Shown: in pieces, positions 20,463-29,135 of the stretch
Position numbering within the stretch: the first letter of the stretch is position 1
How the letters are laid out: each line of letters begins with the position of its first letter
DNA from: Frateuria_A sp051900425
GTDB taxonomy: Bacteria > Pseudomonadota > Gammaproteobacteria > Xanthomonadales > Rhodanobacteraceae
DNA: 64,000 bases
Direction of reading: 5' to 3'
Assembly (NCBI RefSeq): GCF_051900425.1
Contig: NZ_JBHZGK010000013.1
Coordinates: 1 to 64,000, forward strand
Notes under the pieces: model-generated
The model's database searches: none
What the model saw: only the letters and a program-made list of their open reading frames with translations
What the model was told of the DNA's origin: nothing
Translations under genes and position numbers: made by a program

Positions 20463-20968
20463 GCACCGAACGCGCCGTCCTCGCCGGCGGCTGTTTCTGG
20501 GGCATGCAGGAACTGCTGCGCCACCAGCCGGGCGTGATTTCCACCCGCGTGGGTTATGCCGGTGGCGACATGGCCCACGCCACCTACCGCAACCACGGCA
20601 GCCACGCCGAGGCGGTGGAGATCCTGTTCGACCCGCAGAAGATCAGCTACCGCCGCCTGCTGGAGTTCTTCTTCCAGATCCACGATCCGACCACGCTCAA
20701 CCGCCAGGGCAACGATCGCGGCACCAGCTACCGCTCGGCGATCTACTACACCACCGAGGAGCAGGAGCGCGTGGCCGAGGAAACCCTGGCCGATGTCGAC
20801 GCCTCCGGCCTGTGGCCGGGCAAGGCGGTGACCGAGATCGAGCCGGCCGGCGATTTCTGGGAGGCCGAGCCGGAGCACCAGGACTATCTGCAGCATTACC
20901 CCACTGGCTATACCTGTCACTTCGTGCGGCCGGAATGGAAACTGCCGCGCCGCGCCGAGGCTGGCTGA
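20459..20968 (+). CDS. msrA: peptide-methionine (S)-S-oxide reductase
   Basis: 169-residue enzyme that reduces methionine-S-sulfoxide, complementing MsrB. The signature AGGCFWGMQELLRHQPGVISTRVGYAGG near the N-terminus carries the catalytic Cys (residue 12). It is followed by THxNHGSHAEAVEI-like TYRNHGSHAEAVEILFDP, FFQIHDPTTLNRQGNDRGTSYRSAIY and the end PEHQDYLQHYP. The only other Cys is in YTCHFVRPEW, near the C-terminus. It is translationally coupled to msrB, so both stereoisomers are repaired from one transcript. Confidence 0.95.
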   Translation: MSTERAVLAGGCFWGMQELLRHQPGVISTRVGYAGGDMAHATYRNHGSHAEAVEILFDPQKISYRRLLEFFFQIHDPTTLNRQGNDRGTSYRSAIYYTTEEQERVAEETLADVDASGLWPGKAVTEIEPAGDFWEAEPEHQDYLQHYPTGYTCHFVRPEWKLPRRAEAG

Positions 20969-21332
20969 CGACACGACAGGCATGGCGGTTGCGCGCAGGG
21001 CGCGCTCCTGTGCGCGACCGCCCTCCCCTGTAGGAGCGCACCCTGTGCGCGACCCCGGACCACCCAGCACGACCCGTTCACAGCGCCTTGAACTCGCGCC
21101 CGGTATCACGCGCAGGCCCTTCCCGCACGCAAGGGCAGCCAAGAACCCCGGAAGCCAACCGGGCCCAGCCTGACGATCGAGGAAGCCATCCACGCCGCGG
21201 CCTGGCGCGTCACCAGCAAGCATCTGCCGCCTGCCCCGAGCGCTCGACCGGACACGGCCGCTTCCCTTACCGACACCGCTGCGGCCTCTGCTGCAGCGCC
21301 TTTCGTTGTTCCCGCCGAGGAACCGAACGCCG
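20969..21332. other. intergenic region containing REP sequences
   Basis: 364 bases between msrA and the ATP-grasp gene. A full GTAG-type REP lies at 21030-21054 and a degenerate copy at about 20990-21018. A run of open codons in several frames continues to 21332 but shows no motif, and I call no gene. Confidence 0.6.
21030..21054 (+). repeat. REP palindrome, GTAG type
   Basis: GTAGGAGCGCACC then CTGTGCGCGACC: the GCGCAC/GTGCGC arms form a palindrome preceded by GTAG. The same element recurs at 44892, 47690, 47828 and, degenerate, at 54024. Confidence 0.85.
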
Positions 21333-22421
21333 ATGTCCCTGTTCCCCAAGTCACTGAAGAAGACCAGCCTGGCCGCTGCCAGGCGCCTGTACACCGAGCT
21401 GCAGCAGACGCAGCGCCAGGCGCACTACAACCAGCAGGCGCAAGCGGTGCTGCGCGCGGTGGAAAGCCAGCGCGGGCCCACCGACCGCTCGGCCGTGCGG
21501 CAGGCGGACGAGTACGCGCGGGAGGTGCTGGGCAGCACCCGCTACGCGCCCTGGCTGCACGTCTACGCTGCGGTGAGCGGCAGCTTCCGCGAAGGCTGGA
21601 TTCCCGACAACTACTACGGGCTGGTGGTCGATCCGCACAAGAGCGGCGAAGTGGCCAAGGTCGCACTGATCAAGTCCTTTACCAACCGCATCCTCAACAC
21701 CGAGGCGCTGCCGGACCTCGCCTACGTCATCGACGGCCTCTACTACGCGCGCGACTACCGCCCGGTGTCGCAGCGCGAACTGGCCGACATCCTCTTCGCG
21801 CGCGACGACCGCGCCGTGTTCAAGGCCGACAACTCCTACCAGGGCCGCAGCGTGAGTTTCATGACGCGCGAGGACTTCCCCGCGGAGGGCCATCTGCCAC
21901 TGCCCGACGGCGTCTTCCAGGCACCGATCCACCAGCACGGCTTCTTCGCCGCGCTGAGCCCGAGCGCCACCGCCACGTTGCGCATCACCACCGCCCGCGA
22001 GCTCGACGGCAGCATTGCAGTGAAGGCCGCCTACCTGCGCCTGGGCCGCGTCGATGACGACATCGTGCGCAGCCGCAGCCACGTGCGCGTGGCGGTCGAC
22101 CCGGCCAGCGGCGCGCTGGACGAAACCGGCTTCCTGCACGACTGGCGCACCATCGACGCGCACCCGGACACCGGCCTGCGCTTCGGCGGCCGGGTGATTC
22201 CGCACTTCGCCACGGCCACGCAGCTGTGCCGCTCGCTGCACCAGGGCTGCCCGCACATGCCGTGCCTGGGCTGGGACCTGTGCATCGACGAGGACGACCA
22301 GCCGCGGCTGATGGAGTGGAACGCGCGCTACAACGACATCAAGTTCTCCGAGGCCACCCGCGGCCCCTGCTTCCGCGGCCTGGGCTGGGAGAACCTGTGG
22401 AGGCAGCACGCGGCCGCCTGA
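21333..22421 (+). CDS. sugar-transfer-associated ATP-grasp domain protein
   Basis: 362-residue soluble protein that I place in the ATP-grasp family found in polysaccharide loci. ATP-grasp features include FKADNSYQGRSVSFM (phosphate-binding lysine and glycine loop), VKAAYLRLGRVDDD, and near the end LGWDLCIDEDDQPRLMEWNARYNDIKFSE, where Asp/Glu/Asn would bind Mg-ATP. Residues 1-110 are a helical, basic lead-in. The family presumably activates a carboxylate for ligation; the substrate is unknown. The start at 21333 (MSLFPKSLKKTS) is chosen over 21306. No glycosyltransferases are adjacent, so it is outside the usual context. Confidence 0.75.
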   Translation: MSLFPKSLKKTSLAAARRLYTELQQTQRQAHYNQQAQAVLRAVESQRGPTDRSAVRQADEYAREVLGSTRYAPWLHVYAAVSGSFREGWIPDNYYGLVVDPHKSGEVAKVALIKSFTNRILNTEALPDLAYVIDGLYYARDYRPVSQRELADILFARDDRAVFKADNSYQGRSVSFMTREDFPAEGHLPLPDGVFQAPIHQHGFFAALSPSATATLRITTARELDGSIAVKAAYLRLGRVDDDIVRSRSHVRVAVDPASGALDETGFLHDWRTIDAHPDTGLRFGGRVIPHFATATQLCRSLHQGCPHMPCLGWDLCIDEDDQPRLMEWNARYNDIKFSEATRGPCFRGLGWENLWRQHAAA

Positions 22422-22442
22422 GTCCGCTCGTCCCGGCAGCCG

Positions 22443-23282
22443 ATGCGCATCGTTTCCTGGAACGTCGAGAACCTCGCCCCCTGGCTGTCCGAAGGCACCT
22501 CCGGCTTGCCAGACCTGCATGCCCGGCTGGGCTCGCCCGACGTGCTCTGCCTGCAGGAGGTGCGCATCCGCCCGCAGGACCAGGCGCTGGTCGCGCGCAT
22601 GCAAGCCGCCCTGCCCGGCTTCACCTGCCACGCCTCGCTCAACCGCGATCCGCACAACGGCCGTTTCCGGGGCGGTCGTGCCTATGGCGTGGCGACCTGG
22701 CTACGTGACGGGCTCGAGGCTACGCCCCTGCGTTTTCCCTGGGACACCGAGGGGCGCGTGATCGTCACGGGCGTGCCCGCGCTGGGCATGGCGATCGCCA
22801 ACGCCTACGCGGTCAACGGCACCGGCCGCCCGCACTGGGACGCCGCGCGCGACGCTCCGCACGGCGACCGCCACCAGTTCAAGCAACGCTTCATCGAGCG
22901 CCTGGGCGAGGCGATGCGGGTGCTGCAGGCCGGCGGCATGGATCTTGTGCTGGTCGGGGACTGGAATGTCTCGCGCACGCGCCAGGACACCACGCCGCGC
23001 CTGCGCACGGAGGAGCCGCACGCAACCGCGCGGCGCCGCTTCAACGAGGAGTTCGTCGCCGGGCTGGGGCTCATCGATGCCTTCCGCAAGCTGCATCCGG
23101 ACGCACGCGCGTACACCTGGTTCCACCCGCGCAGCCGGCATCGGCTGGATGCGGCGCGGGTCGATTTCGCGCTACTGGGCGAGGGGCTGCTGCCGCGCCT
23201 TGCCGGCGCCGGTATCGAGGACGACCCGGCCCTGCGCCCTGGCAGCGACCATGCGCCATTGTGGGTCGAGCTTTGCGGGTGA
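22443..23282 (+). CDS. endonuclease/exonuclease/phosphatase family protein (ExoIII-like)
   Basis: 279 residues with the EEP nuclease fold. Motifs in order: MRIVSWNVENLAPW (catalytic Asn), VLCLQEVRI (metal-binding Glu), NAYAVNG, LVLVGDWNVSRT (Asp/Asn), FRKLHPDARAYTWFHP and GSDHAPLWVEL (catalytic Asp-His). It is related to exodeoxyribonuclease III and AP endonucleases, and could act on abasic DNA. Conserved DNA-binding residues are less typical than in XthA, so another phosphodiester substrate is possible. It starts 21 bases after the ATP-grasp stop and may share its transcript. Confidence 0.85.
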   Translation: MRIVSWNVENLAPWLSEGTSGLPDLHARLGSPDVLCLQEVRIRPQDQALVARMQAALPGFTCHASLNRDPHNGRFRGGRAYGVATWLRDGLEATPLRFPWDTEGRVIVTGVPALGMAIANAYAVNGTGRPHWDAARDAPHGDRHQFKQRFIERLGEAMRVLQAGGMDLVLVGDWNVSRTRQDTTPRLRTEEPHATARRRFNEEFVAGLGLIDAFRKLHPDARAYTWFHPRSRHRLDAARVDFALLGEGLLPRLAGAGIEDDPALRPGSDHAPLWVELCG

Positions 23283-23325
23283 TTCGTCGCGACGACCGGC
23301 ACAGCCTCCACTTCCCGCAAGCCTT

Positions 23326-23586
23326 GGCCCCTCACCCCAACCCTCTCCCCGGAGGGGAGAGGGAGCAGAGGCGCGCGACGAGCCCTGCCGCGACCCAGAG
23401 CAGAGGCGCGAGACGAGTCTTCCACCCCCGGGGCGGAGGCGCGCAACAAGCTCGCTCGCCCGGGGCAGAAGCGCGCAACAAGCTCCCTCGCCCGGGGCAG
23501 AAGCGCGCAACAAGCTCCCTCGCCCGGGGCAGAGGCGCGGAACAAGCTCCCTCTCCCCTCCGGGGAGAGGGTTGGGGTGAGGGGCC
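23326..23586. repeat. composite repeat: 41-bp inverted repeats around six 32-bp direct repeats
   Basis: The perfect 41-bp inverted repeats are 23326-23366 and 23546-23586. Each arm itself contains the palindrome CTCTCCCC/GGGGAGAG. Between them are six units of about 32 bp, beginning GC(A/G)GA(A/G)GCGCG and ending CCCGGG. Units starting at 23465 and 23497 are identical, and the outer ones are diverged. The open frames across it are low-complexity artefacts. It fills most of the 398-bp gap between the nuclease-like gene and the DUF1428 gene. Confidence 0.95.
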
Positions 23587-23680
23587 GGGGCTCGCCTCGA
23601 ACTGCCCTGTGCGCACCCATGTCGATTTTCCACGCCCTCGATCGTCTACAAGGGGCAACCCCGCCAGAGGAGCCCATGCC

Positions 23681-24040
23681 ATGTCCTACATCGACGGTTT
23701 CGTGATCGCCGTACCCACGGCCCACCGGGAGAAATTCATCGAGCACGCCCGCAGCTTCGATACCTGCTTCGTCGAATACGGCGCCACGCGCGTGATCGAG
23801 TGCTGGGGCGACGACGTGCCCGAGGGCAAGCTCACCGACTTCCGCCGCGCCGTGCAGGCGACGCCGGAGGAAGCGGTGGTGTTCTCCTGGATCGAATGGC
23901 CCGACAAGGCCACGCGCGATGCCGGCATGGAAAAGATCATGAAGGACCCCCGCCTGAGCCCGGAGAAGACCCCGATGCCGTTCGACGGCAAGCGGATGAT
24001 CTTTGGCGGGTTCCGGCCCGTCGTCACCGTCGGCCAATAA
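23681..24040 (+). CDS. DUF1428 family protein
   Basis: 119-residue soluble protein of the DUF1428 dimeric alpha/beta-barrel-like family. The sequence MSYIDGFVIAVPTAHREKFIEHA, VIECWGDDVPEGKLTDFRRAV, VVFSWIEWPDKATRDAGMEKIM and MPFDGKRMIFGGFRPVV spans the whole domain and is the standard length. The function is not established. The start at 23681 is chosen because homologues begin MxYxDGF. The upstream in-frame extension runs through the repeat element and is not coding. Confidence 0.9.
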   Translation: MSYIDGFVIAVPTAHREKFIEHARSFDTCFVEYGATRVIECWGDDVPEGKLTDFRRAVQATPEEAVVFSWIEWPDKATRDAGMEKIMKDPRLSPEKTPMPFDGKRMIFGGFRPVVTVGQ

Positions 24041-24065
24041 CCTTGCAGGAGCCGAGGGAACGCGG

Positions 24066-25619
24066 TCAGCCCACCCGGTAGTAGTCCCGCTCCCGATAGC
24101 TGCGCGCGTACAGGCCGAACGCCAGCGCCGCCAGCAGCGCGAACGCGGCGAAAAAGAACATCTGGAACGCCACCGTGCTCATCCCGGTGCGCGCGATCGA
24201 ATCGGTCACCGCGTCATTGCGCACGGCCGCGTTCGCCAGCAGCACCCAAAGGTTGCCGATGGTGGTGGTGAGGTTCCAGAAACTCATCACCACACCCTTC
24301 ATCGACGCCGGCGCCTGGCTGTAGGCAAACTCCAGCCCGGTCGCGGAAACCAGCACTTCGCCGAAGGTGAGCAAGGCATACGGCAGCACCTGCCACACGA
24401 TCGACAGTGCATCGCCGCCGTCGATCGCCAGCTGCAATCCGCCCACCACGATCCACGCCAGTCCGCTGAAGGCGATGCCCGCGGTCATCCGGCGCAGTGC
24501 GGTCGGCGCATATCCCCATCGGCGCAGCAGGGGGTAGAGCACCAGGTTGTTGAACGGGATCAGCAGCATCACCAGCATCGGGTTCAGCGCCTGCATCTGC
24601 GCCGGGTGGAACCAGTCGGGCATGCTCATGCGCCCGCCCTGCACCACCCAGGTCGACGCCTTCTGGTCGAACAGCGAGAAGAACGGCGTGGTCAGCGCGA
24701 AGATCACCAGCACGCGCAGCACGTTGCGCGCGCCATCCACCGCCGGGTCCGGGTGTGCGCCGCGGGCGCGGTCCATCTGCATCCAGGCACCGCCACCGAC
24801 CCCGGCGATCGCCGCGACCAGCGCGATGCAGGCGACAATGACGAAGCCCAGGCCCGGGATCAACGCAAGGGAAGCCAGCGCCGCGGCCACGCCGGCGCCC
24901 GCCACCCACAAGCCAGGCCGCGCCTGCCCCGGCTGCCGGCTGAGCAGCGCCGTGCGCACGACCTGCGAGAACGCGTCCGGCTCCGGCGGCGCGGGCGGCA
25001 CCATCACGTACTGGCGGCGTCCCAGCCAGAACACCACCGTGGCGACGAACATCAGCGCGCCGGGAATGCCGAACGCTACTGCCGCGCCGAACTGCCGCAG
25101 GAAGATCGGCATCAGCAACGAAGCGAAGAACGAGCCGAAGTTGATGATCCAGTAGAACGCGTCGAACACCACCTTGGCCAGGTGCTTGTTCGACTGGTCG
25201 AACTGGTCGCCCACGAACGACGCCACCAGCGGCTTGATACCCCCGGCACCCAGCGCGATCAGGCCCAGCCCGACGAAGAAGCCCACGCGGTGGTCCTCGA
25301 ACATCGCCAGGCAGGCGTGGCCCAGGCAATAGACCAGGCTCATCCACAGCACCGTGTGGTACTTGCCGAAGAAGCGGTCGGCGATCCAGCCGCCCAGCAA
25401 CGGGAAGAAATACACGCCGATGACGAAGCTGTGGAACACGTCCTTGGCTGCGAGCGTGCGCTCGGCCTCCGGCATGTAGGCCAGCAGGCTGCTGATCAGG
25501 AACGGCGTGAGGATGTTGCGCATCCCGTAGAAGGAGAAGCGCTCGCAACCCTCGTTGCCGATGATGTAGCCGATCTGCCGCGGCAGGCGGCCGCTCGGGT
25601 CGTGGGGGGTGGTGCTCAT
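24066..25619 (-). CDS. POT/PTR2-family proton-dependent peptide transporter
   Basis: 517-residue inner-membrane symporter for di- and tripeptides. The N-terminus IGYIIGNEGCERFSFYGMRNILTPFLISSLL contains the proton-coupling ExxER-like motif (ExCERFSFYG). It continues with GGWIADRFFGKYHTVLWMSLVY, KPLVASFVGDQFDQ and the PTR2 signature FYWIINFGSFFASLLMPIFL. About 12-14 hydrophobic segments are visible. The start at 25619 (MSTTPHDPSGRLPRQIG) is preferred over 25724, which lies in unconserved sequence. It converges on DUF1428 with 25 bases between. Confidence 0.93.
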   Translation of the reverse strand: MSTTPHDPSGRLPRQIGYIIGNEGCERFSFYGMRNILTPFLISSLLAYMPEAERTLAAKDVFHSFVIGVYFFPLLGGWIADRFFGKYHTVLWMSLVYCLGHACLAMFEDHRVGFFVGLGLIALGAGGIKPLVASFVGDQFDQSNKHLAKVVFDAFYWIINFGSFFASLLMPIFLRQFGAAVAFGIPGALMFVATVVFWLGRRQYVMVPPAPPEPDAFSQVVRTALLSRQPGQARPGLWVAGAGVAAALASLALIPGLGFVIVACIALVAAIAGVGGGAWMQMDRARGAHPDPAVDGARNVLRVLVIFALTTPFFSLFDQKASTWVVQGGRMSMPDWFHPAQMQALNPMLVMLLIPFNNLVLYPLLRRWGYAPTALRRMTAGIAFSGLAWIVVGGLQLAIDGGDALSIVWQVLPYALLTFGEVLVSATGLEFAYSQAPASMKGVVMSFWNLTTTIGNLWVLLANAAVRNDAVTDSIARTGMSTVAFQMFFFAAFALLAALAFGLYARSYRERDYYRVG

Positions 25620-25733
25620 CCGGACTCCCGTGGATCGGGAGGGCCACCGCCGGCGCCTCCCCAGCGCCCGACTGTAGCAAGAAGCCCCGGCGGCCCGGGC
25701 GCCGCCTGCCGGCGCCCGGGACACTGGCGCGGA

Positions 25734-26189
25734 TTACTTGCCCGGCGCCATCACGGCCTTGAGCTTGTCGTTGTCCAGGTACCTGGCGAAGCCGGCAAAA
25801 CCGGCTGTCACGTGCGGGTCGGACATCAGGCCACGCATCGCCACCTGGCCCAGCGTGCCGAAACTGGTTTCGATCGCCTGCGGGCCTTCGTACTGCACGG
25901 CGTCGTGGGTCTGCTTGCCGCAGCTGTCGGTCATCAGCCGCACCATCAGCTCGGCCATGCCGCGGTCGGCCTTGTCGCGCTCGGCGGCGCTGACCTGGGA
26001 GATGTCGCTGACCGCCGGATGCAGCGCGGCCACCAGGAAGATCCAGCGCACGAGCTGGATGCGGTCCTGCTCGGACGTGTGCGCCACGAGGCAGCGCCCG
26101 AGGTCGTCCGTGTAGATGCCCGCGTGGCCGGCCTGGCTGGCCATCAGGCCCACGCTGAGGGCAAGCGCCTTGACGAAATGACGGTTCAT
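25734..26189 (-). CDS. periplasmic protein of unknown function
   Basis: 151 residues. A signal peptide (MNRHFVKALALSVGLMASQAGHA) is followed by a helical domain with two cysteines (DDLGRCLVAHT and LMTDSCGKQTHDAVQYEG) that may form a disulfide. The pattern of LGRCL...W...A.HP...D suggests a family of small secreted Xanthomonad proteins, but I cannot name it. It stands alone between the peptide transporter and the channel gene; each has its own gap. Confidence 0.75.
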   Translation of the reverse strand: MNRHFVKALALSVGLMASQAGHAGIYTDDLGRCLVAHTSEQDRIQLVRWIFLVAALHPAVSDISQVSAAERDKADRGMAELMVRLMTDSCGKQTHDAVQYEGPQAIETSFGTLGQVAMRGLMSDPHVTAGFAGFARYLDNDKLKAVMAPGK

Positions 26190-26291
26190 TGGTTCCCCTG
26201 TGGCTCGGCGGCCAGCGTGGTTGACGGCGCGGCCATCGCGCCGTTCATCTCCAGCGGCCGCGATTATGCGGCAAGCGGGCGCGGCCTTCGG

Positions 26292-26915
26292 CTAGGTGCC
26301 TTCGTCGTTACCGACGACGCCCTCGATCCGCCGGTCGGGCACCAGCCACATCACGGCCACCGCCGTATACAGCGCCTGCGCGATCCAGGCTGCCCAGAGG
26401 GTGGAAACGATGCCCAGCGCATACAGCACCGGGGAAAGCTTGCCCTTCCAGTCGCTGCCGATCGCACGCAGCAGCACCGAACCGGCGCCCTGCACGCGGA
26501 TGAGCGCCCGCTGCAGGAGCCAGTACGCGATCGCCGCCATCAGCAGCACCACGCCGTAGGCGGCCGTGGGCGCGGCGGCGAAGTGGTTCTCGCCCATCCA
26601 GGCGGTGGCGAAGGGAAGCAGCGACAGCCAGAACAGCAGGTGCAGGTTCGCCCACAGCGCGCCGCCGGACACGCGCCCGGAGACCGCCAGCATGTGGTGA
26701 TGGTTGTTCCAGTAGATGCCCACGTACACGAAGCTCAGCACATAGCTCAGCAGCACCGGCAGCAGCGGCGCCAGCGCCGCGGGCGAGCTGCCGTGCGGCA
26801 CCTTCAGCTCCAGCACCATGATCGTGATGATGATCGCGATCACGCCATCGCTGAAGGCTTCCAGGCGGCCCTTGCCCATGCCGGGCCGGCGACCCGGGTG
26901 TCTGCTGGCGTCCAT
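26292..26915 (-). CDS. TMEM175/DUF1211-family ion channel-like membrane protein
   Basis: 207 residues with about six transmembrane segments. The opening motif RLEAFSDGVIAIIITIMVLELKVP contains the FSDG(V/I) signature of TMEM175-like potassium-permeable channels, and YWNNHHHML follows the second helix as in the family. Bacterial members form tetrameric K+ leak channels. The start at 26915 has GAGGGG about 6 bases upstream; 10 extra residues are possible from 26945. Confidence 0.85.
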   Translation of the reverse strand: MDASRHPGRRPGMGKGRLEAFSDGVIAIIITIMVLELKVPHGSSPAALAPLLPVLLSYVLSFVYVGIYWNNHHHMLAVSGRVSGGALWANLHLLFWLSLLPFATAWMGENHFAAAPTAAYGVVLLMAAIAYWLLQRALIRVQGAGSVLLRAIGSDWKGKLSPVLYALGIVSTLWAAWIAQALYTAVAVMWLVPDRRIEGVVGNDEGT

Positions 26916-27099
26916 CCGATCCCCTCGCCTCTGGCCGGCCGCCACGAGCGGCGCCGGATGCTGGCGGACTCTATCAAGAAGGACCTAGCGGCATGGTGCG
27001 CATCTGACGCGACCCTCACGGCCCTTTCAGCCCCCCACGCGGGACGCTCGTTCGCCCACGTCGGCCCGTCGGCGTCCATCACTGCGAGGAGGCGCCGCC

Positions 27100-27522
27100 A
27101 TGTCGCTCATCGATCTTGTCATGCAACACGTCGGCACCCCGGCGCTGGAGAAAATCGCCGCGCGCCTCGACCTTTCGCCGGCGATGGTGGAACGTGCTGC
27201 GCAGGCGCTGCTGCCGGCCCTGGCTGGCGGGCTGATGAAGCATGCGCAGGCCGGCTCCCTGCCTGCCGCGCCGCCGGCCGGGACACCACCCGGCAGCGAC
27301 GAGGCACAGGCACACGGCAATGACGTGCTGGGCGCGGTCCTCGGTTCCAGGGAGGCGAGCCGGTCGCTGGCGCAGGAAGCCAGCACGCAGACCGGCATCA
27401 ATGTCGACACGCTCAAGAAGCTGCTTCCCCAGTTCGCCAGTCTTGCCGCGAAGGCCACCTCGAACGCGCATGCGCAGGGAGGCATCGGTGGCCTCGCTTC
27501 CCGGCTCGGCGGCCTGCTCTGA
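27100..27522 (+). CDS. DUF937 family protein
   Basis: 140 residues. SLIDLVMQHVGTPALEKIAARLDLSPAMVERAAQALLPALAGGLMKHA matches the helical DUF937 domain, which is rich in short hydrophobic helices. A glycine-rich end (GGIGGLASRLGGLL) follows. The function is unknown and no signal peptide is present. GAGGAGG lies just upstream of the start at 27100. It is followed 24 bases later by the DUF3597 gene, so the two are likely co-transcribed. Confidence 0.8.
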   Translation: MSLIDLVMQHVGTPALEKIAARLDLSPAMVERAAQALLPALAGGLMKHAQAGSLPAAPPAGTPPGSDEAQAHGNDVLGAVLGSREASRSLAQEASTQTGINVDTLKKLLPQFASLAAKATSNAHAQGGIGGLASRLGGLL

Positions 27523-27546
27523 CCCCACCCGACTGAAGGAGATCCC

Positions 27547-27966
27547 GTGAGCATCTTCGGCACCATCCTCAACAAGATCTTCCACCACGCCTCGGCGCCG
27601 GCCCCCGCTCCCGCGCCGACAGCCGCGCCGACGACAGGCCACGCAGCGGCGCCAGCGCCAGCCCCCACTCCCACTCCCTCGCCTACCCCGGCGTCCACGC
27701 CCCAGCAGCCGGTGGACGTGGAAGCCGTGCTGACGAAGATGGCGGCGTCCAAGGGCAACGCGGGCAACTGGCGGCAATCCATTGTCGACCTGCTCAAGCT
27801 GCTGGACATGGACTCCAGCCTTGCCGCGCGCAAGGAACTGGCCAACGAGCTCAACGTACACGTGGGCGCCGACGGCAGTGCGGAGGAGAACATCGCCCTC
27901 CACAAGGCCGTGATGAAGAAGCTCGCCGAAAACGGCGGCAAGGTGCCGGACAGCCTCAAGCACTGA
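27547..27966 (+). CDS. DUF3597 family protein
   Basis: 139 residues: an N-terminal amphipathic MSIFGTILNKIFHHA, a Pro/Ala-rich linker (about 16-55, repeated PAPAP and TPTPSP) and a C-terminal domain with VDVEAVLTKMA, NWRQSIVDLLKLLDMDSSLAARKELANEL, the core of DUF3597. That core resembles a small helical domain of unknown role. The start is GTG at 27547 with AAGGAGA 7 bases upstream. It follows the DUF937 gene closely. Confidence 0.8.
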   Translation: MSIFGTILNKIFHHASAPAPAPAPTAAPTTGHAAAPAPAPTPTPSPTPASTPQQPVDVEAVLTKMAASKGNAGNWRQSIVDLLKLLDMDSSLAARKELANELNVHVGADGSAEENIALHKAVMKKLAENGGKVPDSLKH

Positions 27967-28430
27967 CCGCCCCGCCGAAGCGGTTCGCCGTGCGGGCCGC
28001 TTCGTGCGCATCAAGGACCGACGCTTACGCCCGCTTCAGTTTCCCGTTGGGCCCGATGGCCGGCGCGGCGGGTGGCATGCCACGCCACCGCTGCGCGGAA
28101 CCTCGCCACCACGCGACCTCCGGTCATACCAGCCAGGCGCCTGTCTGCCTGTCCTGCGCCTGCTCCGTCCCTGCGTCTGCTTGCGCCCCCCCGTGACGCG
28201 GGATGAAGCGCATTTAGACGGGCCTGTCATCGCGACTGCTTCATCCTGTTCGAGTCATGCAAATGACGGGATAGACGGCCAAACAGGTGACGGCACCAGC
28301 CTCGCCACCGGCCACAGGCGGCGGAGGCCGCCTCAGACCAACCCATGGACACCACCGACACCCGTTGCGCGGCAGGGACGCAGGGAGGTTCCGCGCTCGG
28401 GCGCCGCCGGTCCATACCGAGGAGGCGCAG
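27967..28430. other. 464-bp gap without a supported gene
   Basis: A GAAGCGG/CCGCTTC hairpin (27977-28003) lies just after the DUF3597 stop but has no T tract. Frames running through the remainder have no motifs. The following operon has GAGGAGG upstream of its start, so a promoter probably lies in here, but I cannot fix it. Confidence 0.5.
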
Positions 28431-29135
28431 ATGAACACACCCCAGGACAGCAACCGCCCGTCTGCCCGCGGGCAGGCCACGGGCCCTGGCGTCGGCGATG
28501 GCGCCGAAGACATGGCCGAGAAAGTACGCACCGAGGGCCAGGAGCAGGTGCAGCACTACCGCAACGCCGCCGCCGACAAGGTCGACACGCTGGCCGACAG
28601 CGTCAGGGCGGCCGCGGCGCAGATGCGCGACGACGACGTCGCCCATCTGTCGCAGCACGTCTCGGACATGGCCGGCAGTCTCGGCCGCATGGCTGACGGA
28701 CTGCGTGAGAAGAGCGCCGACGAGATCCTGCACGACGTCCGCCGGATCGCACGCGAGAACCCCACGCTGTTCATCGCCGGCAGCATCGCGATCGGCTTCG
28801 GGCTGACCCGCTTCGCGCGCGCCTCGGCCAGCAGCGCCACGGACCGCGAGCGGCGTTCTTTCCCGGCCACCAGCGAACGCACGGGCACCACCCGCTGGAC
28901 CGATGCCGACGCGGCCGTCCCCGGCACCACCGCGCGCCCGGCGACCGGCAACGACACGATCGACACCACCGCGCCGGGCGGCCTGACCGGCGCCATCCCC
29001 GCGGTGCCCGGTCCGTCCGCTACCACGGCTGACGCCATCTCGGCCCGTGCCGGCGGGGCCGCAAGCGACGACATCGACGGCGGGCAAGACAGCCTGTCAT
29101 CCACCGACACATTGCGCGGGAGGAACCAGCCATGA
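28431..29135 (+). CDS. YqjD-like membrane-anchored helical protein
   Basis: 234 residues. A charged helical N-terminal half (EDMAEKVRTEGQEQVQHYRNAAADKVDTLADSVRAAA) is followed by ENPTLFIAGSIAIGFGLTRFARAS, a single C-terminal-type membrane anchor like that of YqjD/ElaB (DUF883) proteins. A disordered Thr/Ala/Pro-rich tail (about 140-234) follows. E. coli YqjD tethers ribosomes to the membrane in stationary phase; whether this one does is unknown. The start at 28431 has GAGGAGG about 6 bases upstream. The stop overlaps the next start (ATGA). Confidence 0.65.
   Translation: MNTPQDSNRPSARGQATGPGVGDGAEDMAEKVRTEGQEQVQHYRNAAADKVDTLADSVRAAAAQMRDDDVAHLSQHVSDMAGSLGRMADGLREKSADEILHDVRRIARENPTLFIAGSIAIGFGLTRFARASASSATDRERRSFPATSERTGTTRWTDADAAVPGTTARPATGNDTIDTTAPGGLTGAIPAVPGPSATTADAISARAGGAASDDIDGGQDSLSSTDTLRGRNQP

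Noticed and set aside
23363..23560. Tandem 32-bp repeats considered as a CRISPR array
   Set aside because: The repeats are directly adjacent with no unique spacers and there are no cas genes.
24003..27323. Plus-strand frame of about 1100 codons over the peptide transporter and channel genes
   Set aside because: The translation is Arg/His/Gln-rich without motifs, antisense to well-supported genes.
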